Positions 1 to 9,806 of a stretch of 64,000 nucleotides of DNA are shown here, piece by piece. The translations under genes were made by a program, and so were the position numbers. Position 1 is the stretch's first letter. The number at the start of each line of letters is the position of its first letter. This DNA is from Pseudosulfitobacter pseudonitzschiae (lineage in GTDB: Bacteria; Pseudomonadota; Alphaproteobacteria; Rhodobacterales; Rhodobacteraceae), in contig NZ_CP022419.1 in the NCBI RefSeq assembly GCF_002222635.1, forward strand, positions 145,223 to 209,222, given 5' to 3'. Below the pieces are notes generated by a model. That model did not search any database. It was not told the origin of the DNA and saw only the letters and a list, made by a program, of their open reading frames with translations.

Positions 1-148
1 ACACAAAAACACAATCCTCACCTTGCAAGAACTGCTCCGGCAATTGCTGCCAAGCATTCAAGCTGAATGAAACCCGCTCCGCGACCGGTGACACGGCAAT
101 TTCAAACAACACCAAAAACAGCGCAACATGCGCGAAAGGAAAGAGCCA

Positions 149-1771
149 ATGATCGGCCAAATGATGCAAATTCCCCTTACGATCTGTTCACTGATTGATC
201 ATGGTGCTCGTTACCACGGCAATACTGAAATTATCTCAGTTGAAACGAATATGACCAAGACCCGCCATACTTGGTCAAGCGTTGCTAAGCGCGCGCGCCA
301 ACTGTCGTCCGCTCTATCCAAATTGGGCATCCAATATGGCGACCGCTGCGCCACAATCGCATGGAACAACGCGCGGCATCTGGAATGCTATTTCGGAATT
401 TCCGGCGGCGGTATGGTGTGTCACACGATCAACCCGCGTCTGTTCGCCGAACAGTTAATCTATGTGATCAACCACGCAGAGGACAAGGTCGTGCTCTTTG
501 ACAAGACTTTTCTACCGATCATAGCCAAACTGCGAGGGCACCTGCCTACGGTGGAATTCTTTGTTTTGCTAGGCGCGCATGATGAAGAGGCCGCCGCACA
601 GGTGCCTGGCTTAGTATTTTACGATGATCTGATTGCGCAAGGGGATCCGGACCACCCATGGCCGGATGTCGATGAAAACGACGCATCCAGCCTGTGCTAT
701 ACTTCGGGCACCACAGGCAATCCCAAGGGCGTCCTCTATTCGCATCGTTCGACTGTCCTGCATACGCTTGCCGCAGCCTTGCCGGATACGCTGAATTTTT
801 CGGCGCGCGACACGCTTATGCCGGTTGTACCGATGTTCCATGTTAATGCCTGGGGTGTGCCATACGCTGCGGCGATGGTTGGTGCAAAAATAGTTCTCCC
901 TGGACCCGGTCTGGATGGTGACAGCCTTGCAGCATTGATTGATGATGAGGCAGTAACCGTAGCGCTCGGCGTGCCAACCATCTGGCAGGGTTTGCTCAAT
1001 GCATTGGCAAAGAAAAGCTCCAGCGCCGAAAGCCTGAAGCGTACGATTGTTGGCGGTTCTGCCTGCCCCCCCTCGATGATCGCAGAATTTCGCGATAACT
1101 ATGGCACCGAAGTTGTGCATGCTTGGGGTATGACAGAAACTTCACCTTTGGGCACTGCAAACGCGTTGCTAGAATGCCATATCAACTTGTCAATCGAAAA
1201 TCAGGCGAAGGTGCGTGAAAGTCAGGGTAGACCCCCTTATGGGGTTGAGATAAAAATCATCAGTGACGATGGCAATCGTCTGGCAGAAAATGGAGTCGCA
1301 AAAGGCAACCTGATGATCCGGGGCCATTGGATCGTGGACAACTATTTCCGCTCGGTCAACGACTCGGCGCTGACTGCCGACGGTTGGTTCGACACGGGCG
1401 ATGTGGCGTCAATCAACGCCGAGGGTTTCATGACAATCCGCGACCGCTCCAAGGATATTATAAAATCAGGTGGAGAATGGATCTCGACCGTCGAATTGGA
1501 AGGAATTGCCATCGGGCATCCGGCCGTGGCCGACGCTGCGGCTATTGCCGCCAAGCATGAGAAATGGGACGAACGCCCGGTTCTTCTGGTTGTTAAGGCT
1601 CCCGATGCCGAAATTACCGAGGCGAATATCATAGCTTTTTTCGAAGAAAAGATTGCAAAATGGCAAATTCCCGACAAGTTGATCTTCGTGGAAGAACTCC
1701 CGCGCAACGCCACGGGAAAAGTGCTGAAGAACAAGTTACGTGAAGAGTATGGCAGTATATTGATGTACTGA
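149..1771 (+). CDS. Acyl-CoA ligase (AMP-forming), DmdB-like
   Basis: A 540-residue ANL-superfamily ligase that activates a carboxylic acid to its acyl-CoA with ATP, in the cytoplasm. The P-loop motif YTSGTTGNPKG lies near residue 184, WGMTETSP near 326, the DTGD hinge-side motif near 414 and the C-terminal catalytic Lys in PRNATGKVLK near 524. The N-terminal half (WNNARHLECYFGISGGGMVCHTINPRLF region) resembles the Roseobacter methylmercaptopropionate-CoA ligase DmdB group, but the substrate cannot be settled by eye; medium or long-chain fatty acids are the alternative. An in-frame ATG lies 21 nt upstream, but the AGGAAAGAG ribosome site is correctly spaced only for the start given here. No partner genes are adjacent: decayed IS DNA follows directly. 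Confidence 0.85.
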   Translation: MIGQMMQIPLTICSLIDHGARYHGNTEIISVETNMTKTRHTWSSVAKRARQLSSALSKLGIQYGDRCATIAWNNARHLECYFGISGGGMVCHTINPRLFAEQLIYVINHAEDKVVLFDKTFLPIIAKLRGHLPTVEFFVLLGAHDEEAAAQVPGLVFYDDLIAQGDPDHPWPDVDENDASSLCYTSGTTGNPKGVLYSHRSTVLHTLAAALPDTLNFSARDTLMPVVPMFHVNAWGVPYAAAMVGAKIVLPGPGLDGDSLAALIDDEAVTVALGVPTIWQGLLNALAKKSSSAESLKRTIVGGSACPPSMIAEFRDNYGTEVVHAWGMTETSPLGTANALLECHINLSIENQAKVRESQGRPPYGVEIKIISDDGNRLAENGVAKGNLMIRGHWIVDNYFRSVNDSALTADGWFDTGDVASINAEGFMTIRDRSKDIIKSGGEWISTVELEGIAIGHPAVADAAAIAAKHEKWDERPVLLVVKAPDAEITEANIIAFFEEKIAKWQIPDKLIFVEELPRNATGKVLKNKLREEYGSILMY

Positions 1772-1870
1772 AGTGCCGCGATCCCATTATCTGGCCCGTT
1801 GAATGCAGGATGGTGAGGCAACATCGAAATTAACATCTCTGCGTTAAAAATTGATTATTCGAGGGAGCAA

Positions 1871-1933
1871 ATGATTGGCAACCGCTACACTCACCTAGAT
1901 CCGAAAGAACGCCGCGAGATGCAAGTCACATGA
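1871..1933 (+). pseudogene. Possible IS30-type transposase 5' stub
   Basis: A 20-codon reading frame begins MIGNRYTHLDPKERREM behind a good ribosome site (GAGGGAGCAA). This resembles the first residues of IS30-family transposases (xxYxHLxxEER). It stops after 20 codons and no continuation was recognised in any frame, so it would be a truncated remnant. The match is short and could be chance. Confidence 0.3.
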
Positions 1934-2517
1934 AGCCAAAGCCGGTGCCTGCGTTTACGGACCAATCACACTTGTCTTTGTAGATTTCGACGGGCTCGCG
2001 CAGGTAGGATCGGGAAAACCTTGACCAAATAGGACCGTTGAATGGTCGGATAATCACCGCCTTTCTCGTGGAGTTATAACAGTTTACAGTCATCTACTTG
2101 CTTGCGTGAATGGTGAAAACACTTAGTCCTCCACTAGGCTTTAGGCTCAGGGCTTCGGTAATGGGGTCGTCTTTGTCAATGGCAATATGACGAGCGGAAC
2201 TTGACGACATTGACATTGTCCGTCGTCGTTCCTTTTTGACGAGGTTGGGAGCGGGTTCTCGAATAGCAGTCAATTTGCGACCCTTCCGTCCAAGATCTTC
2301 TCCGGGTGCATGCTTCGGTCCGTGATCAGCGCGATGGCTGCCAACATGATGCTGGTCCAGTGTGGTAGCCCGAAGTGCCCATCTCATAAGCGTGCTCGAA
2401 CAGAAGTTCGGCGACAGTCCTGACCACGGCATCTTCGGAACCACGTCCCGGTGGGGACCTCGAAGGGCCGCAGTCAAGCAGCCTTCAGTGGTTCGCTTCC
2501 AAGCGTTCTAATACTGT
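1934..2517. other. Gene-free stretch beside IS remnants
   Basis: No convincing gene. One minus-strand frame of 127 codons (2094-2477) crosses it, but its composition is unlike the neighbouring genes and nothing in it is recognisable. The position between an IS30-like stub and an IS110 remnant suggests scrambled mobile DNA. Confidence 0.4.
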
Positions 2518-2700
2518 CTAAATGCCTCCAACGATTGGTGGGGATGCGTGATTGAACTCGGTGCCGTCCCGCCACATGCGATGAAGAACAACACCAATGC
2601 ATCTCGCCAGTGCAACCCTTGCCTTACGCGCCCCCAGAAGGGCGCGATTTAGCCACTCCGACAATGGTCTAGCTTCCAGCCAAATGACTGCAATCGTTCC
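2518..2700 (-). pseudogene. Internally deleted IS110-family transposase remnant
   Basis: Read on the minus strand, one open frame gives VIWLEARPLSEWL followed a few residues later by GARKARVALARCIGVVLHRM and WRDGTEF, ending at TAG. In the intact IS110 transposase of this window (56489-57520) the first block is near residue 54 (GLEAGPLSQWL) and the second near residues 310-335 (GAKRAMIALARRIGVVLHRM). About 250 residues between them are missing while the frame is kept, so this is an internal deletion derivative of a related, not identical, element. Confidence 0.7.
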
Positions 2701-2737
2701 GGGCAGTGCGTGGCGCAGGCCCCGTTACAGCATCTCA

Positions 2738-3443
2738 TAACCAGAATATGACGGTTGGGGCGATGCAGATCGCGCTCATGAATGTATGCGCACAGCGGTC
2801 GTATCGGGTTGCGACCCTTCGCCAATCCTTGAGCCTGCCGAACATGCGTTCGACCAGATTGCGCTGCTTGTAGAGTTTTGTGTCGTAGGTGACCGGCACC
2901 TTACGGTTCTTGCGCCCAGGAATGCACGGTGTGATGTCGAGATCGGTCAGGGCCTCGCGGAACCAGTCACTATCATATCATATTCTCTGTCCGCGATCAG
3001 CACGTCGGTGTCTGGCGGGAGGTGGGGCAGCACAGCGTCCGCGCTTTCATAGTCGCTGATCTGACCCTCAGTCAGAAACAATATCAATGGCTTGCCGTCG
3101 CCGTCACAAACCGAATGCAACTTGGAATTCAAGCCGCCCTTGGTGCGTCCGATACGTCTGGGAACAGCCCCTTTTTGATCAGGCTGGCGGCGGAGCGGTG
3201 GGCTTTGAGATGGGTGGCGTCGATCATGACGGGGCCTGTTGCGGTGCTCTCAACCGCCAGCGTCGCGAAGATACAGTCGAACATGCCGATCACGCCGCAG
3301 CGGATGAACCGGTTTTAGAGCGTCTTGTGCGGCCCGTATCGCTCAGGCGCATCACGCCACATCAGGCCGCGCCGGATTACATGAATGATACCGCTGATGA
3401 CGCGCCGATCATCCACGCGAGGCACTCCTCTTGACTTGTTTGG
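2738..3443 (-). pseudogene. Decayed IS5-family transposase
   Basis: Minus-strand pieces align end to end with an IS5-family DDE transposase. The N-terminal part reads RGVPRVDDRRVISGIIHVIR and WRDAPERYGPHKTL, the middle reads GGLNSKLHSVCDGDGKPLIL, and the C-terminal part carries the VERMFGRLKDWRR motif. Three lesions are visible: the first residues are missing, the conserved Tyr after PHKTL is a TAA stop (about 3315), and an ATGAT duplication near 2980 shifts the frame just after the expected DRGYD motif. It cannot make a working transposase. Confidence 0.85.
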
Positions 3444-3508
3444 CAAAAGTGAAAAGTGAAAACATTCACGGCTCTGTAACTTGACACCTTTACGCTCACA
3501 GAGTAACC

Positions 3509-3540
3509 GACCAACTGGTATATAAACCGACCATTTGGTC
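3509..3540. promoter_or_regulatory. Tandem TetR-type operators
   Basis: Two near-identical inverted repeats sit just upstream of the TetR gene: GACCAACTGGT (3509-3519) and GACCATTTGGTC (3529-3540, arms GACCA/TGGTC), centred about 20 bp apart on the same face of the helix. The second ends 8 bp before the start codon, overlapping the ribosome-site region. This is the normal layout for autorepression of a TetR-RND operon. A TTGACA hexamer lies at 3481-3486. Confidence 0.6.
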
Positions 3541-3548
3541 AGGAAGAA

Positions 3549-4088
3549 ATGATGAAACGGTCCCGCAACGCATCTGCTGACATCCTTGCCGCTGCACGCG
3601 AAGTGACGGCGCGGCATGGGGCTGGAAAACTGACAATCGATTCCGTCGCACGCGAGATCGGCATGAGCAAGGGGGGCGTGCTTTACAACTTCCCTTCGAA
3701 GCAGGCTCTGCTATCGGCGCTTCTACAAGACTTGATAGAGGAACATCTCGTGAGCATGAGCGAGATCGATCAGGCCAAACCGAACGCAACCCTGCGGGGG
3801 CATCTGCATTCGCTCGCTGCGTCAAACAATCTGAAGGAAAACCTTTCCATGGCTATACTTGCGACGGCTGCGGAAAACCCCGAACTTCTAGATCCGCTCC
3901 GCAACATGATTGAGAGTGACCACCAGAAGGCTACGTCTCAATCCACGGATCCGATCGGGGCACACGTCATACTCGCCGCACTGGACGGCCTGCGGTTTCA
4001 ACAACTATTGTGTATGCCCCCCTATGATACCAAGACACGCGACGCGATAAAAGGCCGGCTCGAGAGTATGATCAATGACTTGCGGTAA
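3549..4088 (+). CDS. TetR/AcrR-family repressor of the RND operon
   Basis: 179 residues. The N-terminal TetR helix-turn-helix is clear (residues 8-55, IDSVAREIGMSKGGVLYNFPSKQALL), followed by a divergent ligand-binding half. The gene overlaps the downstream adaptor gene by 14 nt, so the three genes form one translationally coupled operon. Paired operators overlap its own promoter region. It most likely represses the pump until a toxic ligand binds; the ligand is unknown. Confidence 0.88.
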   Translation: MMKRSRNASADILAAAREVTARHGAGKLTIDSVAREIGMSKGGVLYNFPSKQALLSALLQDLIEEHLVSMSEIDQAKPNATLRGHLHSLAASNNLKENLSMAILATAAENPELLDPLRNMIESDHQKATSQSTDPIGAHVILAALDGLRFQQLLCMPPYDTKTRDAIKGRLESMINDLR

Positions 4089-5166
4089 GGCCTTAATACG
4101 TTTTGGCCGTTCTTTGGGCCTGCTTGCAGCGTTTTTGGGATGCGTCGGAACAGCGTCGATAGCGCAGGATCAGTCAACGACCAACACGGCCGTGTCCAAA
4201 ACGATCACCGTTCCCCTGACGGTGGCGGTGTCTGCGACCAATGATGTGCAACGCGTATTCGTCGGGCGGTTGGAACCGCTGCGGGTGGTCGATCTGGCAT
4301 TTCAAATCTCAGGGCAAATTCTGGAATTACCCGTTTCGGCTGGGGAGGGTCTGAAAAAGGGCGAGCTGATCGCCCGTCTTGACATAACCGACTTCGAATT
4401 GGCCTTAGCACGCGCTCAGGCATCTTTCGATCTGGCCACGAGCGAATTTAAGCGGTCTGCGGAACTCGCCAATCGCGGCGCAGGGTCAGAGGCACGGCTC
4501 GACACAGCGAAGGCACAGCTTGCCCAGTCTGAAGTGGCCTTGCGCGAGGCAGAGCGTCGACTGGCACAGACAAGGATCGAAGCACCGTTTGACGCTCTTG
4601 TCGGCCGAATCTTTTCGGAAGCCTACTCCAATACCACACCAGCGGCACCGATCGTTCGGCTACAGGATGTCAGCGAAATGCGCGTCTACATATCGCTGCC
4701 CGAGGAAATTGCCGCGTTGGCGCGGACCCGCGCGGAGGATTTCAGCATCACCGCGACATTCCCTGCGGCACCGAGATACGAGGCCGAGCTGATCCTGCGA
4801 GAGTTCGTGACTGAAGCGGATCCGGTCGCCCAAACCTATGTGGTGGAATTCGCAATTGCAGGTGAACTCGATTTCCGCCTGTTGCCGGGCATGACTGCAA
4901 ACGTCGTCGCACGTCTCGAAGGGTCGGGAGGCACAGGCAGCGTGGTTATACCGGTTTCTGCCATTGATACGACGAGTGCACCCGAGCCAAGAGTCTGGAT
5001 ATTCGATGAATCAAATGGAACCGTCCGACCGCGCACTGTGCGTCTCGGACTTCCACGCGAGAACGCAATCGTGGTGCTGGAAGGGCTCGCCGCTGGCCAG
5101 CGCGTTGTCTCAGGTGGCTGGTGGAAACTGACCGACGGCATGAATATCCGTCCAGACGTGCATTAG
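4075..5166 (+). CDS. RND efflux periplasmic adaptor (MFP/HlyD family)
   Basis: 363 residues. The protein has an N-terminal hydrophobic export signal (residues 10-30), a biotinyl-lipoyl-like half motif (VSAGEGLKKGELIARLD), an alpha-helical hairpin rich in Ala, Glu and Arg (residues about 100-160), then the second lipoyl half (RIEAPFDALVGRI) and a beta-barrel. This is the standard AcrA/MexA architecture. It links the inner-membrane pump encoded next to an outer-membrane channel, and no TolC-like gene is seen nearby. A Cys in LAAFLGC could be lipidated, but the lipobox is imperfect. Confidence 0.88.
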   Translation: MTCGKALIRFGRSLGLLAAFLGCVGTASIAQDQSTTNTAVSKTITVPLTVAVSATNDVQRVFVGRLEPLRVVDLAFQISGQILELPVSAGEGLKKGELIARLDITDFELALARAQASFDLATSEFKRSAELANRGAGSEARLDTAKAQLAQSEVALREAERRLAQTRIEAPFDALVGRIFSEAYSNTTPAAPIVRLQDVSEMRVYISLPEEIAALARTRAEDFSITATFPAAPRYEAELILREFVTEADPVAQTYVVEFAIAGELDFRLLPGMTANVVARLEGSGGTGSVVIPVSAIDTTSAPEPRVWIFDESNGTVRPRTVRLGLPRENAIVVLEGLAAGQRVVSGGWWKLTDGMNIRPDVH

Positions 5167-5175
5167 GATCCCGAC

Positions 5176-8100
5176 ATGGCCATGACTCTCGCTGCAGGCT
5201 CAATCAGTCGCCCTGTCACCATCTGGCTGGCCATCATATTTTGCGTCTTGGGCGGATTGTGGGGGCTTAGTACCGTTGGCCGCCTTGAAGACCCGAGCTT
5301 TACCCTGAAGACCGCACTGGTCGTCATCCCATATCCTGGTGCGACCGCGGAGGAGGTCGAGGAGCAGGTTTCCGAAGTTGTTGAGGGGGCGTTGCAGCAG
5401 ATGAAGCAGCTTGACCGGATCGAGTCTAAATCGATGCCGGGCATGTCTCAGGTTACTGTTGAAATTGAAGATACCTTTGGACCTGACGAGATGCCGCAGG
5501 TCTGGGACGAGATGCGGCGCCGGTTGCGCGACATACGCGGCGAACTCCCCGAAGGTGCGCGCGAACCAGTCATCAACGATGATTTCGGTGACGTCTACGG
5601 AATGTTCTACGCGGTGACCACCAATGGTTATTCCCCGTCGGAGCAGCGCGAGATTGCACGTTTTCTGCGGCGCGGTTTGGTTTCTGTCGACGGGGTCGCA
5701 AAGGTCGAGATTCAAGGGTTGATTGAGGAGGAGATAACGGTCGCGATCCCATCCTCCCGCCTTTCCAGCCTCGGGCTACAACCAAACCAGATTCTGGCCG
5801 CCATTTCGGACGAGAACAGGGTATTCGCGAACGGGGAGATCACCGAAGGGCCCGCACGCTTAGGCGTTTCGGTACCGCAGGGCTACGCTACGGTCGCCGG
5901 CATCGAGGCGCTCCGGCTTGGGGCACCCGGCGAGGTCGGCCAGATCTCCGTTGCCGACATCGCCCGTGTCACACGAAGTGAGACCGAACAGCCAGGTCAA
6001 GTTATTCGTCACAACGGTGAACGCGCCTTTACGTTAGGTATCTCCGCCCTGACAGACCGTAACGTGGTGGAAGTTGGAAGCGGCGTCGAGGAACGGATGA
6101 GCGTCTTGATTGCTCAGCTTCCAAAGGGGGTAGAAGTTGCTCCGATTTATGAACAACACAAGGTCGTGGACGCGGCCGTTTCGAACTTTCTGGTTGGTCT
6201 TGGGCAGTCAGTCGCTATCGTTGTTGGCGCCCTGATGCTCACGATGGGCTGGCGCGCGGGGATCGTTGTGGGCGCGACTCTCACCCTGACAGTGCTTGCG
6301 ACCATTTTTTTCATGTCGGTTTTCGGCATTCCGATGGAGCGCATCAGCCTTGGTGCCCTGATCATCGCGATGGGGATGCTGGTCGATAACGCAATCGTAA
6401 TCACCGAAGGCATGGTGATCGGCATGGCTCGGGGCAAGTCCGCTGAAACAGCTGCGTCCGAAACGGAATCCGCAACCTCGATTCCGCTTCTGGGCGCAAC
6501 GGTAATCGGAATTATGGCCTTTTCCGGTATCGGGCTATCGCCGGACGCAACCGGCGAGTTCCTTTTCTCGCTCTTCGCAGTAATCGGCATCTCCTTGCTG
6601 CTGAGTTGGATTTTCGCCGTAACAATTACACCCTATCTCGGTGCCCTTTTGTTGCGCGCGCCCAAGACTGTCGCGGAAGATCCTTACAAGGGTGCTTTTT
6701 ATGCGGTTTATCGCGGCGTTCTCTGGGGCGCACTTCGGTCTCGCTGGCTCGTTGCCCTAGTGGTCGTTGGTATAACCGTGGCGTCGCTGATGGCGTTTGG
6801 ACAGGTCAAGCAGGCTTTTTTCCCGGCCTCGACCACACCACTGTTCTATGTCCAGTATCAATTGCCGCAGGGGACCGACATCCGCACCACGGATGAGGAC
6901 ATGAAAAGACTGGAGTCGGTGCTGCGCGAAACCCAAGGTGTCAACGATGTTGCATCTCTTGTCGGTCGCGGTGCAAGCCGCTTTATGCTGACCTACACTC
7001 CCGAACAGGCAAATTCGGGATACGGCCAACTCATCGTCCGGGTTGGGGACGCGGCAGCGATCCCGGCTTTGACCCAGAGCCTGAGACAATCTCTGCCGTC
7101 GCAGTTCCCGAACGCGCTGGTGCGGGTCGAGGAACTCGTCTTTGGTCCGCCATCGGGAGCGGCCGTCGCCGTGCGGTTCTCGGGGCCGAACCCGATCATT
7201 CTTCGTGCGCTGGCGGATGAGGCAATGTTGATTTTCCGGGAGGCGGGAACCATCACCGATCCGCGCACCGATTGGCGCCAGCGCGAACTTACGATCATTC
7301 CGGTCGTTGATGAGGCGCGAATGCGTCTCGCAGGTGCTAGTCGGCAAGCCATAGCTGATACCATTGAATATGGCACCTCGGGGCTGAGGGTGGGAACCTT
7401 GCGGGAAGGCGACACCGAAGTCCCGCTGATTTTGAGACTCCCCGAAAACGAGCGCGATGGGGTCGAAAGGCTTCGCGATCTTGAAGTCTGGTCGCAGGGC
7501 GGCGGAAAATATGTGCCGATGTCCGGCCTCGTCGAACGATTCGAAACACGGCTTTCCGAAGCCCTGATCCTTCGCCGTGACCGAGAGCGGACGATATCCG
7601 CCCTCGGCGGTGCGCGGGGTGACTTGACCGCAGATGAAGCATTCCGAAGCGTCCGCGACATGATCGAAGCCATCTCGCTCCCGCCCGGTTACGTTATGGA
7701 ATGGGGCGGCGAGTTTGAAAGCGCGTCCGATGCGCAAGCGTCACTCGGTAAACAGTTGCCACTGGGGTTCCTCGTGATGCTGACAATTTCAATCCTGATG
7801 TTTAACAAATTGCGCCAGCCACTGATCCTATGGCTTGTCGTTCCGATGTCGGTCACCGGCATGGTCCTGGGGCTTCTGTTCACCGGGCTTCCCTTTACGT
7901 TCACAGCGCTGCTTGGCTTTCTGTCTTTGTCGGGCATGTTGATGAAAAACGCGATTGTTCTGGTCGAAGAGATTGACGCTCAGCGCGCCAACGGTGTGGA
8001 GAACTACAAGGCTGTAATGGATGGCTCGGTCAGCAGGCTGCGGCCAGTGGTTTTGGCTGCGGGAACCACAATCTTCGGCATGTTGCCGCTCTTACCTGAC

Positions 8101-8256
8101 GCCTTTTTCGCTTCGATGGCCGTCACAATCATGGGCGGATTAGCATTTGCCTCGATCCTGACCCTCGTCCTGGTGCCGGTGCTCTATGCGCTCCTTTTCC
8201 GAATTCGCCCGCCCCGGCACGCAAAAGAGATGTATGGCGAAGCATCAACCGCTTAA
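5176..8256 (+). CDS. RND efflux permease, HAE-type
   Basis: 1026 residues, a normal length for an AcrB-like proton-driven exporter. The protein opens with SISRPVTIWLAIIFCVLGGL (TM1), has two large periplasmic loops, and carries the TM4 motif GMLVDNAIVI near residue 405, where AcrB has two Asp and this protein has Asp-Asn. The second half repeats the fold (FLSLSGMLMKNAIVLVEEID). It starts 9 nt after the adaptor stop codon. The substrate range cannot be read from sequence. Confidence 0.9.
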   Translation: MAMTLAAGSISRPVTIWLAIIFCVLGGLWGLSTVGRLEDPSFTLKTALVVIPYPGATAEEVEEQVSEVVEGALQQMKQLDRIESKSMPGMSQVTVEIEDTFGPDEMPQVWDEMRRRLRDIRGELPEGAREPVINDDFGDVYGMFYAVTTNGYSPSEQREIARFLRRGLVSVDGVAKVEIQGLIEEEITVAIPSSRLSSLGLQPNQILAAISDENRVFANGEITEGPARLGVSVPQGYATVAGIEALRLGAPGEVGQISVADIARVTRSETEQPGQVIRHNGERAFTLGISALTDRNVVEVGSGVEERMSVLIAQLPKGVEVAPIYEQHKVVDAAVSNFLVGLGQSVAIVVGALMLTMGWRAGIVVGATLTLTVLATIFFMSVFGIPMERISLGALIIAMGMLVDNAIVITEGMVIGMARGKSAETAASETESATSIPLLGATVIGIMAFSGIGLSPDATGEFLFSLFAVIGISLLLSWIFAVTITPYLGALLLRAPKTVAEDPYKGAFYAVYRGVLWGALRSRWLVALVVVGITVASLMAFGQVKQAFFPASTTPLFYVQYQLPQGTDIRTTDEDMKRLESVLRETQGVNDVASLVGRGASRFMLTYTPEQANSGYGQLIVRVGDAAAIPALTQSLRQSLPSQFPNALVRVEELVFGPPSGAAVAVRFSGPNPIILRALADEAMLIFREAGTITDPRTDWRQRELTIIPVVDEARMRLAGASRQAIADTIEYGTSGLRVGTLREGDTEVPLILRLPENERDGVERLRDLEVWSQGGGKYVPMSGLVERFETRLSEALILRRDRERTISALGGARGDLTADEAFRSVRDMIEAISLPPGYVMEWGGEFESASDAQASLGKQLPLGFLVMLTISILMFNKLRQPLILWLVVPMSVTGMVLGLLFTGLPFTFTALLGFLSLSGMLMKNAIVLVEEIDAQRANGVENYKAVMDGSVSRLRPVVLAAGTTIFGMLPLLPDAFFASMAVTIMGGLAFASILTLVLVPVLYALLFRIRPPRHAKEMYGEASTA

Positions 8257-8266
8257 AATTTGTCAT

Positions 8267-8281
8267 GCACAAGATTTGTGC
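8267..8281. promoter_or_regulatory. Inverted repeat between pump and second TetR gene
   Basis: GCACAA and TTGTGC arms are separated by GAT, 10 bp after the permease stop. No T-run follows, so an operator for the TetR gene at 8346 is more likely than a terminator. Confidence 0.35.
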
Positions 8282-8345
8282 GCAGCTTGCCGTGGAGCGG
8301 TTGGCAACTTAAGCTGAAATCACCGGGATCGTTCTAAGGAGAGAC

Positions 8346-8957
8346 GTGTTGCGCGAAGAAAAGCTCAGCGATGTCATCCGTGGAGCGCGCTCGGTTTTTT
8401 TCGAACATGGATTAGCGGGCGCACGCGTGGATCAGATCGCTGATGCGGCAGGCGTCTCGAAAGCAACGATGTATGCGCATTTTCCCTCCAAGACAGCCCT
8501 ATTCACCGAAGTCGTATCGAGGGAATGCGACATGCTCGCCGAAGAGCTTGAGACATTGTTGCGGGCACAGGGCCCGACGGAGGAAACGTTGCAGTCGTTT
8601 AGTGACGCTCTGATCAGTCTTGTTTTCTCGAATGCCTATATTCGGCTTTACCGAATTTGCGTTGCCGAGGCTGGCAGGTTTCCTGAGATCGGGGAACTCT
8701 TCTTCAAAGCCGGACCAGAGCGGGTAAGGCTCATCCTTGCGGGTTACCTGATGGAACGGTGCCAGAGCGGAGATTTGATGATCCCGAATCCCGATTTCGC
8801 TGCAGATCAGTTTATTCAACTATCCTTTACCAGTATCTTAAATGACCGGTTATTTGGTGTTCAAAAACGCATTTCTAAATCCGTGATTTCCGGAAGGGCC
8901 AAAAGTGCAACAAGCGCTTTTCTTGCTATCTACACGGCCAAGCCTGGGATGGGCTAA
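8346..8957 (+). CDS. TetR/AcrR-family regulator
   Basis: 203 residues with a classic TetR N-terminus (ARVDQIADAAGVSKATMYAHFPSKTALF, residues 24-52). The C-terminal half resembles the TetR_C domain found in regulators next to RND pumps (AcrR-like type). It starts with GTG behind an AAGGAGAG ribosome site. Lying 90 bp after the pump operon on the same strand, it may be a second-level regulator of that operon or control an unlinked target. Confidence 0.82.
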   Translation: MLREEKLSDVIRGARSVFFEHGLAGARVDQIADAAGVSKATMYAHFPSKTALFTEVVSRECDMLAEELETLLRAQGPTEETLQSFSDALISLVFSNAYIRLYRICVAEAGRFPEIGELFFKAGPERVRLILAGYLMERCQSGDLMIPNPDFAADQFIQLSFTSILNDRLFGVQKRISKSVISGRAKSATSAFLAIYTAKPGMG

Positions 8958-9309
8958 ATTCATCTGGTGAATGTCGCGATCTGCTGGCCTTTGAGACAAG
9001 TTGAAAGTCCCCGTTAAAGCATCTGCAAACTAGATCGCTCGAACCGATTGAGATCGCCGTGCGGGCCCAGCGGTAAGCCAGTTCGGCTCTGTCACCCATG
9101 AGTTTGAGCAGGCAGTTGTGGCCCAGATAGGTCAACGGTTTCTGGATCAGTCTTGGCAATTTCTCAGGTCAAATCCTGTCTGCTGTCAGTTGGCCTTCTA
9201 AATGAGAATGTTCTCTCGGTTACCCACGCTTGTTTACGAGGACCTCCGCCAGCAAACCTAACATGTGCGCGCTTATGGGAATTTGGGTCTCCTTCAAGCA
9301 GCTAGCCCA
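8958..9309. other. Intergenic stretch, no gene recognised
   Basis: A minus-strand frame of 77 codons (8926-9159) exists, but it overlaps the end of the TetR gene and has no recognisable motif or ribosome site. No repeats or strong hairpins were seen. Confidence 0.4.
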
Positions 9310-9564
9310 CTAACAACCGCTCTTGCTTGACGGTTTTCGAAGCCGCCTGAGAAAAGCAATCACATCGTCAGGTGTTGCCTCTTTGGCCCTAGTTAACATT
9401 TCTGAGCGTATTTTGGGGTCAATGAACGCCGCCGTATCTGGCTCGTTAATCCATAAGATCGACAACTCCGAAGTCTCCCAAACATAGACCCAACCAACCG
9501 TGTGCTTGCCATCGGGTCCAATCAGCCGAGCAATGGGTGATGCTTCTTCGTTAAAATGGGTCAC
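9310..9564 (-). CDS. Small hypothetical protein
   Basis: 84 residues: a short beta-rich N-terminal part (TVGWVYVWETSELSILWI) and a charged helical C-terminus ending in Lys/Ser/Cys. The family is not recognised. No strong ribosome site precedes the ATG. Codon use looks plausible, but the gene call rests mainly on length. Confidence 0.4.
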   Translation of the reverse strand: MTHFNEEASPIARLIGPDGKHTVGWVYVWETSELSILWINEPDTAAFIDPKIRSEMLTRAKEATPDDVIAFLRRLRKPSSKSGC

Positions 9565-9806
9565 TATCTAATTCACTTTGGACTTGCTGGCCGGATGTCG
9601 GGACGCCAGAAAACAACTTGGTTTTGTGGGGTTGAGGGGCTATCTTGGAGCGGCGGCGCGAGAAATTCGTGGGCTAGAGACCGCCTCAGCTTGAATACTT
9701 TTGATCATGAATTCTGAGAGGTACCTCGGCCTTCGTTTGATAAAATGATGTTGTCAAAATTCATGCCCAACCCTCACGTGCAATTTCCACTTTATACTCT
9801 CCTATA

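Noticed and set aside
2947..3132. 61-codon minus-strand ORF as a separate gene
   Set aside because: It is only the middle piece of the frameshifted IS5 transposase.
6757..7737. 326-codon minus-strand open frame
   Set aside because: Shadow of the RND permease.
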